Below, piece after piece: positions 7,106 through 14,651 of a stretch of DNA of 64,000 nucleotides; the stretch's first letter is position 1; each line of letters starts with the position of its first letter. The stretch comes from an uncultured Bacilli bacterium (GTDB lineage: Bacteria > Bacillota_I > Bacilli_A > RF39 > UBA660), in NCBI GenBank assembly GCA_910584655.1, contig CAJUBJ010000002.1:124001-188000 (forward strand). Direction: 5' to 3'. The position numbers and the translations under genes were made by a program. Below the pieces are notes generated by a model that was not told the DNA's origin, ran no database searches, and saw only the letters and a program-made list of their open reading frames with translations.

Positions 7106-8110
7106 ATGATATGGAGAATTGTTTTATTGTTATTATTAATCTTTTTAAATGGTGTTTTATCTAGTAGTGAAATTGCTTTTCTTTCTTTAGATAAATATAC
7201 TTTGTCTAGGAAAAGAGATAAAAGGTCTAAAAAGATATATAAAATGTTAGAAGATGAAAGTAAATTTTTATCAACTATACAAATTGGAATTACTTTAGCT
7301 GGATTCTTGGCATCAGCTTTTGCTTCAGAAACTTTTACTAAACTTATTATGGATAAAGGTTTTTTAATAGTAAGTCCTGAATTTACAGAAAGTATTTTAA
7401 TGGTTATTATAACATTGATTTTGTCTTATATAACACTTGTGTTTGGTGAACTTGTTCCCAAAAAAATTGGTCGTTCTAATCCTTTAATGGTTGCAAATTT
7501 AACAATTGGCTTAATTTATTTTATTTCTAATTTCTTCTATCCTTTAATAATATTATTAACACTTTCAACTGATTTGATTTGCAAAATATTACGAATAAAA
7601 GACCGTGAAGATACATTAACTGAAAAGGATATAAAGAAAATGATAATTACTGGTAGTCGCGAAGGTGTTGTTGAAGAAAAAGAAAAAGAATATATTTTAA
7701 ATATATTTGAATTTAATGACAAAACGGCAAGTAAAATAATGACACAAAAAAATGATGTTATATCAATTAATATTGATGATACTAAAAGTGAACTATTTGG
7801 AAAAATTAAAAAATCTAAATTCACAAGATTTCCTGTAATTGATCAAAACACCAATAAAGTTTTGGGATTTATAAATGTTAAAGATTTAATATATATGCAT
7901 AAAACAAAGAAAGAAATAACTATTAAGGATTTACTTCACCCTGCTCTTACGTTTAAGAAAAACGAAAAAATTGATGATATATTTAGAATAATGCAAGAAA
8001 GACATGAAACATTTTCTGTTATTTTGGATAAAGAAGAATTTGTTGGAATTCTTACAATGGAAGATGCTATAGAAGAAATTGTTGGTAATATAGAAGATGA
8101 ATATAATTAA
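7106..8110 (+). CDS. CNNM/CBS-domain membrane protein (HlyC/CorC family) without the C-terminal domain
   Basis: Membrane protein of the CNNM family, linked in other organisms to magnesium or cobalt export. The 334 residues contain a CNNM transmembrane domain (residues 1-180, with 'LNGVLSSSEIAFLSL', 'TLAGFLASAFASE' and 'VFGELVPKKIGR'), the acidic linker 'EEKEKEYILNIFEFNDKTA', and a CBS pair (about 205-330, with 'MTQKNDVISI' and 'ILTMEDAIEEIVGNIEDEY'). Usual members continue about 80-90 residues into a CorC_HlyC domain. This one stops right after the second CBS, and the stop is followed by a terminator, so the short form looks natural. The old 'hemolysin' label should not be read as toxin activity. 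Confidence 0.9.
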   Translation: MIWRIVLLLLLIFLNGVLSSSEIAFLSLDKYTLSRKRDKRSKKIYKMLEDESKFLSTIQIGITLAGFLASAFASETFTKLIMDKGFLIVSPEFTESILMVIITLILSYITLVFGELVPKKIGRSNPLMVANLTIGLIYFISNFFYPLIILLTLSTDLICKILRIKDREDTLTEKDIKKMIITGSREGVVEEKEKEYILNIFEFNDKTASKIMTQKNDVISINIDDTKSELFGKIKKSKFTRFPVIDQNTNKVLGFINVKDLIYMHKTKKEITIKDLLHPALTFKKNEKIDDIFRIMQERHETFSVILDKEEFVGILTMEDAIEEIVGNIEDEYN

Positions 8111-8139
8111 AAAATATGATACTGATTGTATCATATTTT
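8111..8139. terminator. Bidirectional terminator between convergent genes
   Basis: A perfect 12-bp stem (8111-8122 with 8128-8139) around a 5-nt loop, with T runs on both strands. It lies between the CNNM gene and the lipase-fold gene. Confidence 0.9.
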
Positions 8140-8140
8140 T

Positions 8141-9202
8141 TTAGTTGCTTATGTGATAATCATAATTAAACTTAATGAAGTTAGCTAGGAGGTTTCTTGT
8201 TTCAATATCAATATCTTTATGATTCTTAATAATAGTAAGAAGATTTTTAATTTTACTTAACTGATTTGTGTTAGTTATGTTATTTTCTCTTAAAAAGTTA
8301 AAAATGTCTTTGATAATCTTTTCCCTTTCTTGATCATTATGTTGATCTAACCACATTATTATGCTTTCATCTAAATTTTTACTTAATCTGCTTAAATTAG
8401 TAGGTGTAAAATTAAAACCATTCACATCCCATGTAAATATAGAATGAGCATATAAATCTTTTCTACTTGATTTAACTGATTTTATATTGTTATTGTGTCT
8501 TAATAATAAACCTATTATAGAATAATTAGGAACTATATGTTCTATCTTGTTAGATATACTTTTGTATTTTGATGAATTGAATTCTTTTTTTCTTAAACCA
8601 GGTCCATCAAAATTATATATTTTTTTTATTTTTAGTTTTAACAAAGGATTTGAAAACATACTTGCTACTATGGCTAAATGTCCTCCCTTAGAGTGACCCA
8701 AAACATAAACATTTCTATCAAGTAAAGAAACACTTTTATTAAGATATCTTATAGCATCTTTTTCAGCATCAACAGGGAACTTATAGCACATCGCAAAATC
8801 TTCTTCCCAACCAACAAGATTTTCATCCGTTCCTTCGTATCCAATAACAATTATGTTATTTGGCAATTTCATTGTTATGGCAGAAAATTGTTCATCAAAA
8901 TTTATTTTATATATATAATTGTAAAATAAAATATTTTGATATCTAATTTTTTCTTTTAATAAAGTGCATAGTTTAATTAGGCTTTTTTGAGTAACTCCTC
9001 TTTTAGAGAATGCTTTTAAATCAGAATAATTTAAAAAATATTCTAAGCAACTTTTCAATTTTACAGGTTCTTTTTTAGTTGATACTATGTTATTAAAGTC
9101 AATATATGTTAATAAGGATAAAATGGAGGCATCTATTTCATTAAATTCTTCTTCGAAAAAAGTTTTGTTTCCTTTTTCTTTTATATAATCTAATACATCC
9201 AT
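8141..9202 (-). CDS. Mbeg1-like (DUF2974) alpha/beta hydrolase, lipase fold
   Basis: Predicted intracellular serine hydrolase of 353 residues. The core has 'NNIIVIGYEGTDENLVGWEE' (oxyanion-type strand before the nucleophile), the nucleophile elbow 'VLGHSKGGHLA' (GxSxG, Ser about 171) and 'NFDGPGL', all typical of the Mbeg1-like/DUF2974 family. A later Asp and the conserved His of 'YAHSIFTW' could complete the triad. No signal peptide is visible. The C-terminal 80 residues are helical. AAAGGAAG precedes the ATG. The gene lies 23 bp downstream of the NADAR-DHH gene on the same strand, so it may be the last gene of that operon. The substrate is unknown. Confidence 0.85.
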   Translation of the reverse strand: MDVLDYIKEKGNKTFFEEEFNEIDASILSLLTYIDFNNIVSTKKEPVKLKSCLEYFLNYSDLKAFSKRGVTQKSLIKLCTLLKEKIRYQNILFYNYIYKINFDEQFSAITMKLPNNIIVIGYEGTDENLVGWEEDFAMCYKFPVDAEKDAIRYLNKSVSLLDRNVYVLGHSKGGHLAIVASMFSNPLLKLKIKKIYNFDGPGLRKKEFNSSKYKSISNKIEHIVPNYSIIGLLLRHNNNIKSVKSSRKDLYAHSIFTWDVNGFNFTPTNLSRLSKNLDESIIMWLDQHNDQEREKIIKDIFNFLRENNITNTNQLSKIKNLLTIIKNHKDIDIETRNLLANFIKFNYDYHISN

Positions 9203-9225
9203 TTTTTCACTTCCTTTATCATTTA

Positions 9226-10194
9226 TTAACTTATTTTTAGTTTTAATGATTCTAATAATCTATTATCTAATGGCTCGATATTTATATTTAATGAATGTTC
9301 ATCAGATAAACAAGTTAAATAAATTAATTTTTTTTCATAATCACTAAAGTTATATACTTGTTTAAATAAATCATAGATTAATAAACTTGTACTACTATAA
9401 TTTATTCCTAACGTGTCTGGAATTTCACCTGTTACTGGGTGATGATCAAATGCGCCAAGAACATTATGAAGGTCTAATGAATCAAGTGTATTGGAATTGA
9501 CTAATATAAAGTTATTGTCTAGATTATTAATTATTTCAGGTGTTTCACTTAGATATGAATTTATTGTATCTTTGTCTGATTCTTTATAAGTACTTTCTTC
9601 TAATACTGCAAACTTTGCATTAATTCCTAAAGATTTAAGAATTTTGCTCAATAAGTAACCTGAGAAAACAGCATCTATTCCGAGTATCTTTGGCCCAATA
9701 ATGTATACTACTTCTGCTTTTTTACTTTTAGTTAATATATTAGATAGTATTTCTTCTTTTAATTTAGTACGTACTTTCTCAATTATTTTGCCGATATTGT
9801 TTTCTCCTGTTTTATCTTTTCCTATTCCCCAATAATATTCATCTATGGTAGCTTCAGCAATTGATTCGTTTCCTGTTGCGATTAGTTTATAAGCTATTTC
9901 CCTATTTTGTCTAAATTTTTCTAGTATTCCTTCAAACATAACTTGATTTTTTATTTGCTTAAAGTCACTTATTCGTATGTTATTTCGATCTCGTCCTATA
10001 TTTGAAGCTATCTTTGGTGTTTCAGCATTTATAATTTTAGCTTTTATTAAAGGATCACTATATTTCTCAGATTGATAATAATGCTCTACTGTTTTATAGA
10101 ATACACCATCTTTAAAAAAGCCATGATTCGAATAGTTAGCTAAATAGCCTAGTGGGCCAAATTCTTTGTAAAATTCTATTGCCACTTTTATCAC
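9226..10194 (-). CDS. NADAR domain fused to a degenerate DHH / family-II pyrophosphatase-like domain
   Basis: Residues 1-145 are a NADAR (YbiA-like) domain, with 'LGYLANYS', 'YKTVEHYYQSEKY' and 'WGIGKDKTGENNIGKI'. NADAR proteins act on N-glycosidic ADP-ribose or riboflavin-intermediate substrates. Residues about 160-322 resemble the DHH domain of manganese pyrophosphatases: 'IIGPKILGIDAVFSGYLL' for motif 1, 'FILVNSNTLDS' for motif 2, 'GAFDHHPVTG' for motif 3 (Asp250-His251-His252) and 'LTCLSDEHSL' for motif 4. The His and first Asp of motif 1 and the Asp of motif 2 are replaced, and the DHHA2 half is absent, so the second domain may bind rather than cleave. The GTG start overlaps the upstream stop (GTGA). 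I do not know this fusion from characterised proteins. Confidence 0.8.
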   Translation of the reverse strand: MIKVAIEFYKEFGPLGYLANYSNHGFFKDGVFYKTVEHYYQSEKYSDPLIKAKIINAETPKIASNIGRDRNNIRISDFKQIKNQVMFEGILEKFRQNREIAYKLIATGNESIAEATIDEYYWGIGKDKTGENNIGKIIEKVRTKLKEEILSNILTKSKKAEVVYIIGPKILGIDAVFSGYLLSKILKSLGINAKFAVLEESTYKESDKDTINSYLSETPEIINNLDNNFILVNSNTLDSLDLHNVLGAFDHHPVTGEIPDTLGINYSSTSLLIYDLFKQVYNFSDYEKKLIYLTCLSDEHSLNINIEPLDNRLLESLKLKIS

Positions 10195-11831
10195 TCTTCT
10201 ATTCCAGGATAAAGATATTTAGTATCTTTATCATTAACTTTTTTATTAAAATTTTCTATTACTATATCATGTCTAAATGAAGTTTGACCCTCTTCTGATG
10301 CTGTTTTGAACAAGTCTAATTTTTCTATATTTATAGTATCATTAAAACCACAAGCTAATTTCCATACATAGTTTTCTTGTTTCATTGTACTACAATGACG
10401 ACCATAATTTCGTTCATGTGTCGGAGTTATTGGTTCATTAACAAAACTTGTAAGACCTTTAAAATAATTTATTGCTCGTCCTAAATTACAAATCATTCCT
10501 GTATCAATTGTAAATCTCGAATCAAAGAAGCAATCTGAAGGATAACCTGCTTCTTTTAAAGCTGAAACATAAATATTAATAACAGGTAATATATGTTCTT
10601 CGATATAATTAGCTTTATCTAATTTATTTTTTCTTTTATAGTAATTTACTTGTTTTTTACAACTTTTTAAAACTTCATTAACATCTTCCCAAGTGCTTCC
10701 TTTATATTTATCACGTAAGTTCATATTATATCTTGATTTAAAATTATAAAATGCATTAAGTAAAAATCTTTCAGTTACTATATATCCACTTTTCTTTCTA
10801 ATTTCTGTTTTAGGATATATATTAAAGCCATAATTTCCATTATTTTCTATACGAGGATTTATGGCATAGTAATAACCATCTTTATTACTAAACATATAAA
10901 ATTCAGATTCTCTTTCAAAGTTTAATTTATTATTCTTTATATAATTTATTAATTCTTCTTTATTAGAGATACTAAATGGTAGATTATATTCTTTGAAAAT
11001 AATTGGTTTTTCACTAATTGCTAATGCATGTAAGTAAGGATTAGTTATATGTGATTCTTTAAATTCAATGTTATTTTCTTTAGAAATAAACAAATAATTT
11101 CCTGTAGCTATAATATATTTATCATCGTAATTAAATTCCAATACAGGCGAATTAATTACTAATGGATTATATCTTAACTCTACGCACATCTTTCTTGATC
11201 CTGAGCCGAACATATCAAAGTAAGGACGATAGATTTTTAAAAAATTAATTAAATCTAGTTCATATTCTTTTAAAGAATTTTTTGAGTCTTTGTCTTCCCA
11301 TACACGTCCATATTGACTTATAGATAAACGCACACCTGCTAGTGCGAATAATAAAACTGATGAATTTATTTTTTTATGAATAGCATTTAATTTTTCATTA
11401 TGTCTACTAAAGCCCACAGTAGATATTCTAGTTCTTACACCTAATTCTTTATAACATAAATTTATAAATTTATCTAAATATAAGTAAGACCCAATATCAT
11501 TATTCAAGTAAGGGAATGTTACTCCTACACGATGTTCTTTTCTTTCCCAAGCTAAAAGTAAGTCTTCTCCAGTATATTTTAAAGCTGTATACTTGATTGC
11601 ACTAATGATATTACGTAAAGATTTTTCTTCCCAATACTCACTTTTGCAAACAGAGAATTTTGAACAAAATCCACAATTATTAAAACATCCTACTTGTGGC
11701 TGAAGATGACGCATTTTTGATAGAAATTCTACTGGCAATTCAATAAATTCGTTATATAATTTTTTTCTAATAGATAAATCATTATTATCTATTGTTTGTT
11801 CATCACTCAGCAAAAAATTCATTACCTTCAC
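10191..11831 (-). CDS. CX3CX2C protein, radical-SAM-like, function unknown
   Basis: A 546-residue protein with 'VGCFNNCGFCSKFSVC' near the N-terminus. Cys49, Cys53 and Cys56 make the CX3CX2C motif that binds the 4Fe-4S cluster in radical SAM enzymes, with a fourth Cys at 62. Downstream strands such as 'GVRTRISTVGFSRHN' and 'AGVRLSISQYGRVW' fit a radical-SAM barrel. The C-terminal half is unassigned; it contains 'FFDSRFTIDTGMICNLGRA' and 'HERNYGRHCST', with further Cys and His residues. The TGA stop overlaps the GTG of the NADAR-DHH gene and the 5' end overlaps the LysR gene by 29 nt, so the three genes are translationally coupled. The radical-SAM call rests on the motif and partial strand pattern. 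Confidence 0.65.
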   Translation of the reverse strand: MKVMNFLLSDEQTIDNNDLSIRKKLYNEFIELPVEFLSKMRHLQPQVGCFNNCGFCSKFSVCKSEYWEEKSLRNIISAIKYTALKYTGEDLLLAWERKEHRVGVTFPYLNNDIGSYLYLDKFINLCYKELGVRTRISTVGFSRHNEKLNAIHKKINSSVLLFALAGVRLSISQYGRVWEDKDSKNSLKEYELDLINFLKIYRPYFDMFGSGSRKMCVELRYNPLVINSPVLEFNYDDKYIIATGNYLFISKENNIEFKESHITNPYLHALAISEKPIIFKEYNLPFSISNKEELINYIKNNKLNFERESEFYMFSNKDGYYYAINPRIENNGNYGFNIYPKTEIRKKSGYIVTERFLLNAFYNFKSRYNMNLRDKYKGSTWEDVNEVLKSCKKQVNYYKRKNKLDKANYIEEHILPVINIYVSALKEAGYPSDCFFDSRFTIDTGMICNLGRAINYFKGLTSFVNEPITPTHERNYGRHCSTMKQENYVWKLACGFNDTINIEKLDLFKTASEEGQTSFRHDIVIENFNKKVNDKDTKYLYPGIEE

Positions 11832-12732
11832 CTACTTTTTCACCAGTTATGAATTCAATAAATTTATTTAATGCAGTAGTTGCAAATTCCTCAACATATA
11901 CACCACAAACGTCAACCGCTGGTAGTTCATTACCAAATGTTATAACTTCAAAATTATCTTTATCATTTTGGATGTCAATAACATTTTTTATAAAGTATCC
12001 TATCCCTACACCGCGTCTTACCATTTCAATCATTAGTTCTGTTGTCCATGATTCTAGAACTGGGTACAATTTTATATTACGAGCTTCCATAAATTCATCT
12101 AATTTTAATCTAATAGATGCTGTTGCACTTGGTAATACTAAAGGATACTTTTTTAAATCTTCAACATTGTTTATAATTCCTTTAGGGAAAGAATCCTTAT
12201 TATATGCAAAACAATTCTGGAGTCTAGCTAAAGTTACTTTTTTTATTGTTTTTTTGGTAGTTGATATAGGAAGTGTATCTACTACTAAGTCTATTTTTCT
12301 TGTTTCAAGCATATCAACCATATCTGAAGTAGATTTACTAACTATTTCAAATTTTATACCTGGATATACTTTTCTAAAATCGGCAATATATGAAGATAGA
12401 TAGAATATTCCGATGTGTGAAGGTGTTCCGATTTTTATAACACCAATATTTAAGCTATTTAAATTTTTTATATGTTCTTCACCAGATTTCATAATATTAA
12501 ATGCTGTTGAAACATATGAATATAATTCTTTAGCTTCCATTGTAGGTTCTATACCCTTAGAATTACGATAAAATAAAGTATAGCCTAATTGATTTTCTAA
12601 CTCTTTTAAACTATAGCTAATTGCTGGTTGTGAAACATAAAGCAAGTTAGCTGTTTTTGAAATACTTCTTTGTTCATATAAATATAGGAATATTTTATAT
12701 AAATTATAATCAGTATTATTCATGAACTTCAC
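11803..12732 (-). CDS. LysR-type transcriptional regulator
   Basis: DNA-binding regulator of 309 residues. The N-terminal winged helix-turn-helix covers residues 1-65 ('YLYEQRSISKTANLLYVSQPAIS' region, then 'LENQLGYTLFYRNSKGIEPT'), followed by the linker helix and a periplasmic-binding-protein-like effector domain (about 90-295). It is the first gene of the operon with the CX3CX2C protein and the NADAR-DHH fusion, rather than divergent as is usual for LysR. It therefore probably autoregulates the whole unit in response to a small ligand. GGGG lies before the ATG. Good promoter at 12746-12774. Confidence 0.93.
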   Translation of the reverse strand: MKFMNNTDYNLYKIFLYLYEQRSISKTANLLYVSQPAISYSLKELENQLGYTLFYRNSKGIEPTMEAKELYSYVSTAFNIMKSGEEHIKNLNSLNIGVIKIGTPSHIGIFYLSSYIADFRKVYPGIKFEIVSKSTSDMVDMLETRKIDLVVDTLPISTTKKTIKKVTLARLQNCFAYNKDSFPKGIINNVEDLKKYPLVLPSATASIRLKLDEFMEARNIKLYPVLESWTTELMIEMVRRGVGIGYFIKNVIDIQNDKDNFEVITFGNELPAVDVCGVYVEEFATTALNKFIEFITGEKVGEGNEFFAE

Positions 12733-12745
12733 CCCTTGGAATTGT

Positions 12746-12774
12746 ATTATATTAAGTTTTTATAAAATAGTCAA
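12746..12774 (-). promoter_or_regulatory. SigA-type promoter of the LysR operon
   Basis: On the minus strand, TTGACT (12774-12769) and TATAAT (12751-12746) with a 17-bp spacer. Just upstream, around 12778-12797, lies the AT-rich repeat TTATAA-N7-TTATAA, a possible LysR site. The site assignment is weak. Confidence 0.7.
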
Positions 12775-12829
12775 ATTATTATAAGATTTTTTTATAACAA
12801 AAATAATTTTTATTTATATCAAAAAAAGC

Positions 12830-12862
12830 ACATGTCACTTTATAGGCTTGCACTTCTTTACA
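12830..12862 (-). terminator. Probable terminator of the sortase-fold gene
   Basis: On the minus strand, AAGTGCA pairs with TGTGCTT (two wobble pairs) across a long loop, followed by seven T. Confidence 0.5.
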
Positions 12863-12889
12863 TTATTGTAAATTATGATTTATAAAATA

Positions 12890-13627
12890 CTATTTTTTTA
12901 TATCCCAAAAGGTTATCATGATACTGTTTGAAGAATCATAACAAGTATACATGATTAAAGAATCATTTATATCTGCAATACTTTCTCCTTCTGAATTTAC
13001 TATATCTGCTCCCAAGTTTTTTCCAATATTTTTGGCAGTTAGCTCATATGTCATTATATTTTCATCTGATAATTTTATATAGGCTTTTGTTCCTATTGGT
13101 AAATCTATAATCTTATTAAATCCTTGATAGTTATGATCAGCTATCATTTCATGAGTTCCAAAATGGAAATAAGCTGCACTATCTTTTTTGTCTACTATCT
13201 CTTGAGCGTTATAATCAGAACCATCTTCTGCAATTGCATAATATATAGCCACACTAAATTTTACTGATGGAATATATAATCTTCCTCTTGTACCTAAGAT
13301 ATCCTTTTTTTTCTTTAATTCTTCTTCAATTGATATATTATTTTCTTTAATAATAACTTGTGATGATGACGTGGAATTGTTTTTTTTAATTTCTGTTGGT
13401 TTTTCTTTTTCAACAATTTCACTTTTAGCTTCGTCATCATTAACATTAACGCTTTCTTGAATTGTTATTTGATTATTATCAACTTCTGTTAAATCATTAT
13501 TATTATTTTGTAATCGATTGACAACATTTATTGTTGTTTCATCGCTGTTGGTATTATTGTATGCATTTAAACAAAATGGTAGTTCACAAATTGCAAATAT
13601 CAATATAATATATTTGTTTATTTTCAT
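12890..13627 (-). CDS. Sortase-fold protein lacking the catalytic arginine
   Basis: Exported or membrane-anchored protein of 245 residues. It has an N-terminal hydrophobic segment (residues 5-22), a low-complexity Asn/Glu/Lys linker to about residue 105, then a sortase-like domain. The domain opens with 'RGRLYIPSVKFSVAIYYA', has a His in 'MIADHNYQGFNKI' and a Cys in 'SLIMYTCYDSSN', matching sortase strands beta-4 and beta-7. The Arg normally found a few residues after the Cys is missing ('IMITFWD'). It may be an altered transpeptidase, a different cysteine acyltransferase or an inactive binder. AGGGGGAT lies just before the ATG. Three proteins elsewhere in the window carry NPxT sorting signals. 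Confidence 0.65.
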   Translation of the reverse strand: MKINKYIILIFAICELPFCLNAYNNTNSDETTINVVNRLQNNNNDLTEVDNNQITIQESVNVNDDEAKSEIVEKEKPTEIKKNNSTSSSQVIIKENNISIEEELKKKKDILGTRGRLYIPSVKFSVAIYYAIAEDGSDYNAQEIVDKKDSAAYFHFGTHEMIADHNYQGFNKIIDLPIGTKAYIKLSDENIMTYELTAKNIGKNLGADIVNSEGESIADINDSLIMYTCYDSSNSIMITFWDIKK

Positions 13628-13662
13628 ATAATCCCCCTGCTTTTATATATAAAAATACTTTG

Positions 13663-14124
13663 TTAATTTAGTTTTTTACTCATTAATCCAATTTCACTAT
13701 TTTCCATTGTGTATCCTAATTTATCGTAGGTATTTTTTGACTTACTATCTAGAAAAAATAATTTACTTTGTTTAGGATGAAAGTGAAAGAATTCTTCTAT
13801 TTCAGTTCTATTTTCTAATAAATATTTTAATAACGTTCTTCCAAGATATAGCCCTGTTTCTTGAAATTCTTTTTTAACAAATAATTGATCAATAAATAAA
13901 GTTCCAAAAGAATCTGATATATAGCAACCAGCGGCTAAAATATCATCTAAATATAGTCCAAATATCATTAGTTCGGCATCATAAATTCTTGCTGCTACTT
14001 TACTAGATGTAAGGTATTGTTCTGGTATATTTTGACAAATCGCATCGTATCTTAATTTTTCAAATTCTATAATATTTTCTTTTGTTTGTCTCATAGACTT
14101 TATTTCTATTTTTAAATTTTCCAT
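13663..14124 (-). CDS. GNAT family N-acetyltransferase (tandem copy 2)
   Basis: Acetyl-CoA-dependent N-acetyltransferase of 153 residues. The GNAT core is visible: 'DDILAAGCYISDSFGTLFID' (strands 2-4), 'QLFVKKEFQETGLYLGRTLL' (the acetyl-CoA pyrophosphate loop and helix 3) and the late 'YDKLGYTMENSEIGLMSKKL'. It is clearly a duplicate of its upstream neighbour, which reads 'QLFVKKSYQESGFQLGRKLL' at the same place. I choose ATG 14124 over GTG 14133 because AAGGAA, sitting right after the neighbour's stop, is at correct distance. The substrate is unknown. Confidence 0.85.
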   Translation of the reverse strand: MENLKIEIKSMRQTKENIIEFEKLRYDAICQNIPEQYLTSSKVAARIYDAELMIFGLYLDDILAAGCYISDSFGTLFIDQLFVKKEFQETGLYLGRTLLKYLLENRTEIEEFFHFHPKQSKLFFLDSKSKNTYDKLGYTMENSEIGLMSKKLN

Positions 14125-14137
14125 TATTAACACTTCC

Positions 14138-14590
14138 TTAAATTGCTTTTTTCATTATTCCAAGAGAGGAATTTGTTTCTCTATAACCGAGTTTTTCATA
14201 GAGCGATTTTGATTTGATTGAGTTATATTCTAATCTACTTATTGTAAAGTTTAATCCAAAATATTCTTCTATTATTTTTTTATTTAAATTGATATATGCA
14301 AGTAGTTTTCTTCCCAATTGAAAACCAGATTCTTGATAGGATTTTTTTACAAATAATTGGTCAATAAAGAGTGAATCATATGTGTTTGTAACATAACAAG
14401 CCGCCAATAGTTCACCGTTTATGAAACAACCAAAAGCAATGTCTTTACCCGTTTTTAGAGAAGTAGCATAAAAAGAATTCAAATCTATTCTTTCAGTACT
14501 AATACCATATGCATCAAATCTTAAATTTTCTAAAAGAATAATATTTTCCTCTTTTGGGTCAATTATTTCATAAGTAATATTTTTCTCCAT
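14138..14590 (-). CDS. GNAT family N-acetyltransferase (tandem copy 1)
   Basis: Acetyltransferase of 150 residues with the same GNAT core as its neighbour: 'NGELLAACYVTNTYDSLFID', 'QLFVKKSYQESGFQLGRKLL' and 'YEKLGYRETNSSLGIMKKA'. The two genes are separated by 13 nt, share an N-terminal 'LRFDA'/'LRYDA' helix and are best explained as a local duplication. Ribosome binding site GGGG upstream of the ATG. Such pairs may act on an antibiotic-like compound, a protein N-terminus or a small amine; the sequence does not say which. Confidence 0.85.
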   Translation of the reverse strand: MEKNITYEIIDPKEENIILLENLRFDAYGISTERIDLNSFYATSLKTGKDIAFGCFINGELLAACYVTNTYDSLFIDQLFVKKSYQESGFQLGRKLLAYINLNKKIIEEYFGLNFTISRLEYNSIKSKSLYEKLGYRETNSSLGIMKKAI

Positions 14591-14651
14591 ATAAAAACCC
14601 CTTTTTTTGATTAAGGGGTATTATAACACAAAATATTTTGAAATTAGAAAT

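Noticed and set aside
7106..8110. CNNM/CBS protein as a haemolysin
   Set aside because: The 'hemolysin' name is a historical annotation; the sequence shows a CNNM membrane domain and CBS pair, pointing to ion transport.
11792..12403. 203-aa plus-strand frame opposite the LysR gene
   Set aside because: Antisense shadow of a clear LysR gene, with no ribosome binding site and no recognisable protein pattern. The same holds for other long antisense frames, e.g. 29628-30269 opposite trkH/trkA and 23800-24186 opposite the surface protein.
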